From Branchiostoma floridae (Eukaryota > Chordata > Leptocardii > Amphioxiformes > Branchiostomatidae): a DNA stretch of 64,000 bases. This document shows, piece after piece, positions 10,880 through 20,100 of this stretch. Made by a program: the position numbers and the translations under genes. Numbering within the stretch: position 1 is the first letter of the stretch; each line of letters starts with the position of its first letter. Location of the stretch: NCBI RefSeq assembly GCF_000003815.2, contig NC_049992.1, positions 5,282,481 to 5,346,480 of the forward strand, written 5' to 3'. The notes below the pieces were generated by a model. That model worked only from the letters and a program-made list of their open reading frames with translations. It was not told the origin of the DNA and did no database searches.

Positions 10880-11850
10880 AACAGAAGAACCACGGATTTT
10901 CAGAGATACACACAGTAAACTGTAAAGTATGCAGGTTATGAAGCATAATCAATGAGGAAATGTCACAACCTCAGTGTTTTTCATGGTAGGACTTTAATAG
11001 ATTCCAACAAATGACAGCAATAAAGTAAATGACCCCAGATTTGCATAATTAATGTATATTCCGTACAACATTGTAGCATTTGAAAGTTAGTTAACCCTAT
11101 CTAGACCGGTTTTTTTTATTCCTTGGGCCTTCGTAACTTCAAAACGGCTTGGGTTGCGATGACCAAATTTGCAGGGGATGATGTAATCGTAGAGTTTAAT
11201 CTGACATCTTGGATGTCCATGACGTAATTAGATTACCATGAATCATGAATATTGAATCATACTGTAAAAGTAATAAAAATTGAAACCTGATTATTTAAGC
11301 TGAAAGTAGTACATTTGGGAAATATGTCTGTCAGAAACCCGTTTACAATCACAAGGTTATAATTTTTCGTATAGTTGTTGCCAGCAATGTTTTAGGGAAA
11401 GTCACCAAGTTTCGTAGTCCAAGCACACATTGTTTGGCAGTTATACGACGTCGAAGTTGGCGCAGGTACCTTAAGCCACCCCCCAACCCCCCGGTCTTTA
11501 TAGGGTCTACATGATATACGGAGGATGTAAATCTGGATGCCATTTACATAACTTTTTACATATTTCATGAATGCTTCATTAGCAATAGTAAGGAACTAAG
11601 CTTCCATATGAAAGGCAACCTTAGCGTTATTATATCGTTAAGAGAGGAAATAATCTGGAGAAGGCAATCTGTATGAAATTGGTGTATACTGCACTGTACT
11701 TTATACTTTGAGTGGTTAAAATGTCACTGAAACAAGCGGCACTAGGGTTCCCTAAATATTGTAACCCACAAAAATTAGGCCTTGATCCAGACAGTAACCG
11801 TTTTCCGTTGACAATGTTCGGTACGTTAACAGCATATATGTGTTAAATTT
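10880..11850. repeat. Intergenic with two dispersed repeats
   Basis: The reverse complement of 11345-11470 resembles 31680-31790 (gccaactt.gacgtcgtataact, actacgaaacttggtgact). The reverse complement of 11640-11790 resembles 19450-19625 (ctggatcaaggcct, accgctcaaagtat-like, ccatacagat.ttgcctt). No gene is visible. Confidence 0.55.
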
Positions 11851-12245
11851 ACACATCGGTTACACGTCATTACCCTATCCAGTCCGCACATAGGGGAAGG
11901 GGTCATACATTTGGTCACCCTGTAAAATTATCTCTTTTAATCATACAAACCCACGGTGTAGCTGAGAACAGGCTGGTCGTTCTCCAAGAAGAACGTTCGG
12001 TTGTACCAGTAGCTGGGCAACCTGCAGGGATAGTGCAACCAGGTGTGGCCGCTGAGGTTGCCCGGACAGTGGGCCGGGATGGGTACAGCTTACCCACGGC
12101 GGAGATATAGCTTAAATATACTTCGCACTGTGTTCTACCCTGTGGAGGAGTACCAAACAAGCCGGCCCGACCCTGTCCGCCTGTGCCAGTGCCCTCATGC
12201 ACAAACCTACCCATCTGTCGACTCTGTGCTACACCGCACAGAGCT

Positions 12246-12438
12246 GTTGCGCCCCGAACCGTGCCTTGCCCCAAACCGTGCCTAGGCATGGTTTGGGGCA
12301 GTCCCCGCGTGCCACAAACCGTGCCTGGGGCAAAAGCACTGTTTGGGACACGCGATGACTGCCACGAACCGTGCCCAATCGCGCACAGTTATGGGCACAA
12401 AGGGGACCTTGTCCCATACTGTGCTTTGGGACGGAGCT
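12246..12438. mobile_element. 193-bp palindromic GC-rich insertion
   Basis: Inserted in the pseudogene exon. The intact gene reads through this point, and gagct is present on both sides (12241-12245 and 12434-12438), a 5-bp target duplication. The interior repeats ccaaaccgtgcc-type units. It includes a near-perfect 32-nt palindrome at about 12269-12300 (gccccaaaccgtgcc / ggcatggtttggggc). Confidence 0.7.
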
Positions 12439-12739
12439 CCATGTCTGTGTCCGTTCCACAGGCCGTAAGGCAGCTGGAACACTTCCTCCACACCGCCCCA
12501 GCCTGTCACCATCAGGTTTGGTTTGGTTTTGGTTTATTTAGATCTCCTGAATTAGTGATACATAACTACTCTTCCTGAAGTCCAGATTAAAGAATAGTAC
12601 AAAATAAAACAACGGGAGTATAAAACATAATGATGACAGAACACTCAAAATTAAATGTTCATAAGTCAATATGAAATAAGATAAATCAATCATGCTTCAA
12701 TTTATACAACAAAATCTCAGACTTAAGACACTATTTTTA

Positions 12740-12820
12740 CACAACTACAGATTTATTTCAACCGAAGTTTCGGTGACCGTTTGTCACCTTCCTCAGTCAA
12801 TGCAAATCTCACTGGTTCAC
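12740..12820 (-). repeat. Repeat with hammerhead-like core
   Basis: On the minus strand the sequence reads ctgagga, then the hairpin ggtgac-aaacg-gtcacc, then gaaac. This order and spacing resemble the conserved core of hammerhead ribozymes found in Penelope-like retroelements. The element lies in the intron remnant of the pseudogene. The stem I partner strand pairs poorly, so activity is unproven. Confidence 0.35.
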
Positions 12821-13255
12821 ATCTCAATACAATCTCAATTTTAATTAACAGAAAACTTAATAAAATTTATAAAAAATGGAGTGGGAGAGGTAAGAGATCG
12901 ATACATAAATGACTTAGATAGAAAATCAAAATGTAATTTGTACTGAAAGTAATAAAACAAGGTATTTGATAACATATGAAACAAAAATAGCAAAAATATT
13001 CAATACATAATAACAATCATTTAAATAATTCACATTCATCATGAGTAACCAACTTTACTAAAGGAAGTTGTACTAAAATAAAATAAAACAAAACAAAGTA
13101 GGATTGGAAAAGGGAGATGAGTTTTATCTTACCACACTGAAGTGAGTGACTGTTTTTGTCCCTCAGATCCCCCGGGCTCATTACTACCTGGTTGGGTTGT
13201 ATGGCCAACAGGGCGTGCTGGGACAAAATCCTCCGAATTCATCACTACAACTTAC

Positions 13256-14685
13256 ATCTTGAAATCTTGAAATCTTATATACCATATCGGAGACTTTGTC
13301 AAGTCAAGTCTGAATTGTGATGGTAATTTACATGTACTTCTCCAGGGAGAATTGCACAAAAAGTTACGTACAGTAATTTAAGAAGATACATGGTTTAAAA
13401 TCGTGATTGCTGACAAACAATATTTATCAAATATCAAGGACTTTTAGTCTTATATCGCGATGACCAAGGCAGGTGTTCAGCTGTTATGTACAGACTAGAC
13501 ATTCACAATAGTCGACATAATTGGGGGTCAACTGTTTTGGAGGTCATTCTGAGTCATTTAACAGTTCAGTCAGAAAGGGAATGGCAGAGTTGTTGTGTCT
13601 GTTGGTGCGACAGATCGGTGTGTCCGACATTCCGACATTTTATACAAAACATTCGGACCCTCATGAATTCATAGAAAACATGAATGGTCTTACAATCCTC
13701 CTCATCAGGCAGTTAGGAAAATCTATTCATGTGGTATTAGATGTGAGAGGAAAGAAAATTGATTGAAGGCTTTCTTATATAAAACATTATGCAAGTTGTC
13801 ATTGTCTCATATGTTTTTTTTACTATTCTTTCTCATGTTGTATCCTTCTATTATTGTTAATTTTACTAAGCTATTCTTTCTCATATTGTATCCTTCTATC
13901 ATTATTGATGGTGTTGTTGTATTTTATGTTTGATTGCTAAAGACATATGTTGTCTGAAAAACAAAGAATAAAGTTTACATGTACACATGCTATTCAACCC
14001 TGCCTACAGAATGCAATCGTGATTCAACGTTACAACAAGCAGGCACGTGCGTTAATCTTTTATATGCATATACAAGTCGCTTAATTGCACACCCCATTTA
14101 CCAGCGTATTTCGTGCAATTATCCGGATGGTGCAATAAAGTGGAGTTGTCCAGCTGGACCGCACCAGTCTGGGATTTTGGGATTACGAGGCATAACATTT
14201 CACAGTTTTGTTTTGCTAAGATGGTCCGTGTACTGTGTAACGTGTATGCCCTAGGAATTAAAACTCAGCATTTGGCAATGCGTTTACAGGTCACGCAGCG
14301 CTATTATGTTGATCTTCTAAGCATTTTTATTTTTGAATTGTAAAACCAGCAAAATGGCTTTTGTTTGACAACAGTTATTGATTTTTGCAATGATAATAAT
14401 TTCTGTACGCATTGAGGCATCGATACGGTAAAGTGATATACGATGATTGCCAAATGAATGGCAATGTAACCGTGATTACAACATTTATACTTGACAATGC
14501 ATATGGTTTTCGGTGTCATCCACCACCCCTCTTTTAATTTTTTCTCTTCCGTCATATTTTGGTTTTTCTTCCATTTTTATTACTTTCAAAAGCTGTGACA
14601 ACATTTGGGAGAAAGATTTTACTCAGACGAATTATCGATGTCCTTTTATTTTCGTTCTTGTCTTAAATCTTTCCTCAATCACATG
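13256..14685. other. Intergenic; small tandem duplication only
   Basis: No exon is recognised. A ctattctttctcat.ttgtatccttctat unit of about 44 bp is present twice in tandem at roughly 13825-13912. The remainder is AT-rich and featureless to the eye. Confidence 0.45.
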
Positions 14686-14688
14686 TTC

Positions 14689-17069
14689 TTATTTTGGAGC
14701 CTTGCAAATGTAAGGCTTGGCGAAATCGCATCGATAGTCCACCCATTCTCCTTTATGCCTCTCCTTTCCACCGATCCAGTCCTTGCCGTTCTGTTGAAAA
14801 GAAAATGTACATGTGTCGTCCGAAAATATTTTATACACAACCAGTAAGTGCAGTAAGATTTTTCTCGCCGCAAAAGCGCCACCTACATCGACTACAAATA
14901 GAGGCGAGAAGCAGAACTTCAGTTAGAAGATCTGAGGAAGGCATCTGAGAGACACTAAAACGAAAGTACTTACTGGTTGTGTGTTAAGAATTCTCCTATA
15001 TGCAATGTATATGTATGCCAATACATTTAGAGATTGCGATCTAGCATTGACCTCGATCGGAGTCTCTGTCGACAGATATCGCACCTAGGATGTATGATTA
15101 TAGTATATTGTCTACTAAGACTTTAGAGCACTTGCAACTATGGGTTAAATTTTTGCAACCTCATACAAAGGTGGTGTAATATAAATGTTAGGAAATTGAA
15201 TGAAGACATTGTATAAAAGAAAGAAGTATCTACTTTAGAAAACAACAGAAGTACACACCCTTGTGAATATAACGGCACAGTGGGAGTGAGACCAAGACAG
15301 CAATGCCTTGCCGTTAGGTTCACCAGGAGCCCAGTTGGTATAGGAAAGTTGAGATCCATCTGTCCACTTGCCATTCTTCAGTCCAATGTAGACAGTTAGG
15401 GCAGGGCCTGGGATAGAAAAAAACTGTCATTACTCCTTTAAATTGAGGCCTAAGAAAACATGTCCTGTTTCCGGCTTCAGTCCTGAAGAATAGGGGTTCG
15501 GGAGTACATGAAGACTACTTTCAAAAATCCTGAAATAGAAGACTAACATCAAAACAAAGTTCAGGGGTGGGGCCGTGGGGGTGCCCTGGTGTGTAGACTG
15601 GACGTTCTCTTGCTAAAAAGTATAAAGAATGTCCTATAAGCTAGGAAATGAATTGTCGTTGCTTTAATACTTTTTTGAATCACTATTGACAACATACATC
15701 ATACCCACTATTAGTGATGAGTTCTTTGATGAAGTCGTTCTCCGATTGGTCATGGATAGAAACGAGTTTTGCGTCCTCACGGTCACAACGTGTCCTCCAA
15801 TTAAAAAGGTAGTCCGTCACCAGCTTGTAGCAGTGGTTCCTGTACCCCTCCCATCCACTTTGGCATCGCCTGACTGTAAAAATCGACACGCTACATTTAC
15901 GCAAAGTACAGCTTTTCTCTGTTAGTTTCTTTCATCTGTTGGTCACCAAGATAAAAAAAATGACAGGCCGGATTCGTGTTACATTTGATGTGTTGGTGGG
16001 TTGTTGCTGAAGATGATTAAGTCTTGGACCCCTTGCATCTTTTCTATGGTACTGCAGTAGAAATTCCCATTTTTATACCTTGTGCTCTATTTTGGTACTT
16101 ATGATGCTTGGAAACCGGTTGTAGGTTTGGGCATCCTAGCGTTTTTCCCCCAGAAACTGCAGAGGTGTAACAGACAGAGAAGTTGGGTGATCGTCGTGAT
16201 TTGGGAATGCAGTTGATGATAACTATGCAGGACAACGTCTGATATAAACAGTTAATGAAGTATTTCATAAATCCAATGAGTTTTCTGAAAACAAGAGGCA
16301 CATGGATGGTCTCTTGGTCCTGGATTGCCAAAGAATAAGAAAAACACGTCTCCTTATGTATATTTGATATCATGTCAACAATTCGTCTTTTTGGTGTGCT
16401 TATCGACCCTTGACTTTGTTTATGCCGAAAATATTTCATGATGGCGGAAGCGTTTGTACGTGTAGGAAAGGAATAGGTACGGTCTGAATGGGTTCAGGGA
16501 GTATCATGTTTTTCACAAACACACGTGCTATGTATTTTGATTTATTTTCTTTATTGAATACACTTCAATTGGAATTCTGCAAAAAATTGGCTGGTTATGT
16601 ATTCATTTATACATAATCCATTGAAAAATGACACCCCCTTCTGGAGTTTATTGCTCCCGAAATCCTGTAAATAACTCACCGCCATGCTCACAATTCTGTC
16701 CAGTCCATCCAGTGGAGCAGGAGCAGCTGTATCCGCCATCTTCGTTCTCACAGCGTCCATGGTGACAAGGCCCTCTGGTGCACTCATTGATGTCTGCGGA
16801 AATGGGGTAATCATAGGGTGAAGTAGAATGACAAGTAAATTGAATGCTTGTTCAGCAAATGTAAACACATTAGAAGATATGAAATACATAATCAATATAT
16901 TGCAAGTGAAATACTCACCTTGCTGACAGTTCTGTCCAGTCCATCCATGTGAGCAGGTACATGTGTAGCCGCCATCTTTGTTCACACAGCGTCCATGTTG
17001 GCATGGGTTCCAGGTACACTCATTGATGTCTGTGTTCATGGCGATAACAAAGTAAATCTTGTGTCTAGT

Positions 17070-17104
<35 letters not shown>

Positions 17105-20100
17105 AACACACACACACACACTCTCTCTCTCTCTCACTGTGTATATGTATATCTATATGTCTATCCATCTACTAGCATATCTATCAATCTGTGTATACAT
17201 CTATGCAATTTGCTTAATATATTTAGCTAAATGAAATAAACCATTATATACAAAGCTTATTGTTGGCATTTCCACCGAAATTCGAAATTGCATATTTTGA
17301 TACAAAGGCAATAATAGTGAATAACATCAATAATTACAATTGAAGAACTCACCACGCTGACAGTTCTGGCCAGTCCATCCAGGTGAGCAGGTACATTTGT
17401 AGCCACCATCTTTGTTCTCACAGCGTCCATGTTGGCATTGGTTCCTGGTGCACTCATTGATGTCTGTGGAAAAAATTATCGCCATTGGGCAAGGTAGAAT
17501 GATAAGTAAATTAAACGCTTGTTCAGCAAATACAAACACATTAGAAGACATGAAATACATCGTTAATTGTAGAACCCACGTTGCTGACAGTCCTGTCCAG
17601 TCCATCCAGGTGAGCAGGTACATGTGTAGCCACCAGGTTTGTTCACACAGCGTCCATGTTGGCATGGGTTCCTGGTACACTCGTCTATTCATAACCATAT
17701 AATTACCTTTGCCAGAATGGCTAAGGTTATGTTTTGGGCTTGTGAGTCTGTGTGTCTGTCTATCTGTCTGTGTGTTAACAGCATAACTCAAGAAGTCTTG
17801 AATGGATCCCGATAATATTTGGTAGGTGGGTAGGGGTCGCGAAAACGAAGGTCAAGTTCGATAATGGGTCCCCTAGCGGCTTGCTAAGGTACTGCAGCAG
17901 AACCTCAATTTTTGATACCTCCTGTTCTGGACGTGCTGTGATCATGATTTTTGAGTGGTAGATAGCCCTTGAGGCAGAGAGTAAGTGCTGTGAGTTTGGA
18001 CCCCCTAGCGGCTTTTTTGGAACTGCAGGCGCAGGTTTCCTTTCAAACTTTGGACGAGAATAACTCTACAACGTGTTGACGGATCGTCATGATTTTTGGT
18101 ATGTAGGTTCGGGATGCTGATAGCTTAAGTAACGCTTGATACAATTTGATATCAATAAATTGTAACTTGGGATCTAATTTGCTTAATCAATGCCGAAATT
18201 TTATAAACCAACTCTAAGCATATAATTATAAAGAAAATGAAATGAGTAACGCATTTGTCTACAGACATCATTCTACATAACAAACCTGGTTTATTTGGCA
18301 AAGGTATGTGTTCGTGGAACTCTAGTTCAGTTTAATTTGTCATCCAGGATATGCATTTTTAAGGTAACTCAATCTTGATATGAAATCATTGATAAATCAT
18401 ATGTAATTAACAAAGTGCAATAGTCAAACAAAATGACAGGCAGGGATGTAAACGAAAGTAATATTAAAATACACATGTCAATGTACAGTAGTCAGGTTCT
18501 CTTGTTCATGCTATCGTTTGAAGAGTGTCGTTTGATGAGTTAAGCCACCCTCCCACACAGGGTTGACTGCCTGGCATTGCCGCGAGAGTCAATCCTGTGT
18601 GGGAGGGTGGTGGGAGTGTTCTTGCCGATTTTCATCGAGATGATAAGGAGCTCGCCTTCTGTGTTCAGATTTATCATTTGGTGGAGACCAATTTCACTAT
18701 TTTGTGATCTGAGCCGGGTATTGTGTGTGTTTTTGTCTTTCTGTGTGTGTGTGTGTTTCTGTGTGTGTGTGTTTCTGTGTGTTTCTGTGTGTGTGTGTGT
18801 TTCTGTGTGTGTGTATGTTTCTGTGTGTGTGTTTCTGCGTGTGCGGATTTCTGAGGGTCTGCATAAACAATGCAGCTAGATGAGGGATTGGGGGTCATGA
18901 CATTGGATATCATTGTGGCTTTACTCTTCTTGGGATCCATCCGAGAATGTGCAACACATTTGAGCTAGAGTTGTTCCTATTACACTCCAAGATCACCCGG
19001 CAGATCTACTTTGGAGTTTCTGCACAAGTATACACGAACACACACACACACACACACACTTACATAGACATGCACACCACCCACCGTTGGAAGATGCAGA
19101 TCAACAATTACTCGCTTAGACGCAGCTTTCATAGAATTAACAACTGCTTACCAATGACTGTCACAGTTGTTGCCGACTTCTCAATGTTAGGGCCGGTACT
19201 TGCAAACGGCTCTGGGGTCTTGCTGACTCCCAGTGAAGTCAGAAAGAAAGCTGTCGTGATGTTTTCCTTGGAGAATGACGTCAGACCCAATGGAGGCACG
19301 AGTGACGTGAAGTGAACATTTGCCTTGTTGAGCGTCGTCCCCTACAAGCATGTGTTACAGGAAACTTGTGAAATTATGCATATATAGGCTCAACATGTAA
19401 AAGTCAGAAATTACATGTTGAGCCACGCAGAAACAAGTCGCACATTTACTGGCTGGATCAAGGCCTGATTGTTTTTTTTTTGTCCAATATTTAAGGAATC
19501 CTCGTGAGACTTGTTTGTGCGCAGTTTCTAACCGCTCAAAGTATGACTTAATGATGTAATTGTGGGAATGTAGTGCAGTAGATATCAATTCCATACAGAT
19601 CTTGCCTTATCCAGAATATTTCCATTTTAACTCTCTAATATGGCCTACCGTTTGTTTGTTTGTTTATTTCGCACATATGAAAACTATAACAATAAAGTAT
19701 AGAAGGTAACACATGCACTCGTACAAAATATAAGATAAATTAAGGAATTGTAACGATTGGAAAATGTCAATACTTAATCATAAAAAAAGTGATTTTTAAC
19801 CTCCTTGATCAGACATAGAACGTTACGCTTAAGGCTAACTATAAACTGCTTTCGTGCTTACCGTGCCTTCAGGTCCGAGAGAGATTGCCAGAAGTGCCCC
19901 GCCGACAACGGCTGCTACCAGCAGTCCACAGACAAGTGCTAACCCCTTGGTAGTTTTCATCTTGTTCCACATGTCCTTGACACGGTCTAGAATATGATAG
20001 AATGGTATATTCTTTACTAGAAGGAAACAACTGCAGCATATAACATCCGCCTCGTGGTACAACTGCTCTCACACCAATGTTCTCCTCAATTTTAACTTGT

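Larger units (their letters stand above)
11850..13255 (+). pseudogene. Decayed inverted copy of the 524-aa gene
   Basis: The plus strand here follows the gene on the minus strand at 6126-9190. The 5' flank (about 11850-11930) is conserved. The start region at 11952-11970 has lost its ATG (ccacggtgtagctgagaac against ccacggtatggctgaaaac). About 150 bp of exon 1 remains, then a deletion joins it to the end of exon 2 (about 12117-12515). That exon is interrupted by a 193-bp palindromic insertion. Intron 2 (12516-13166) keeps matching segments. Exon 3 starts at 13167 (IPRAHYYLVGLYGQQG) and is truncated. The lost start, frame breaks, deletion and insertion make function very unlikely. Confidence 0.85.

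Noticed and set aside
12229-12578. Overlapping open frames rich in Pro and Cys
   Set aside because: They span the palindromic insertion in the pseudogene and have no homologous frame in the parent.
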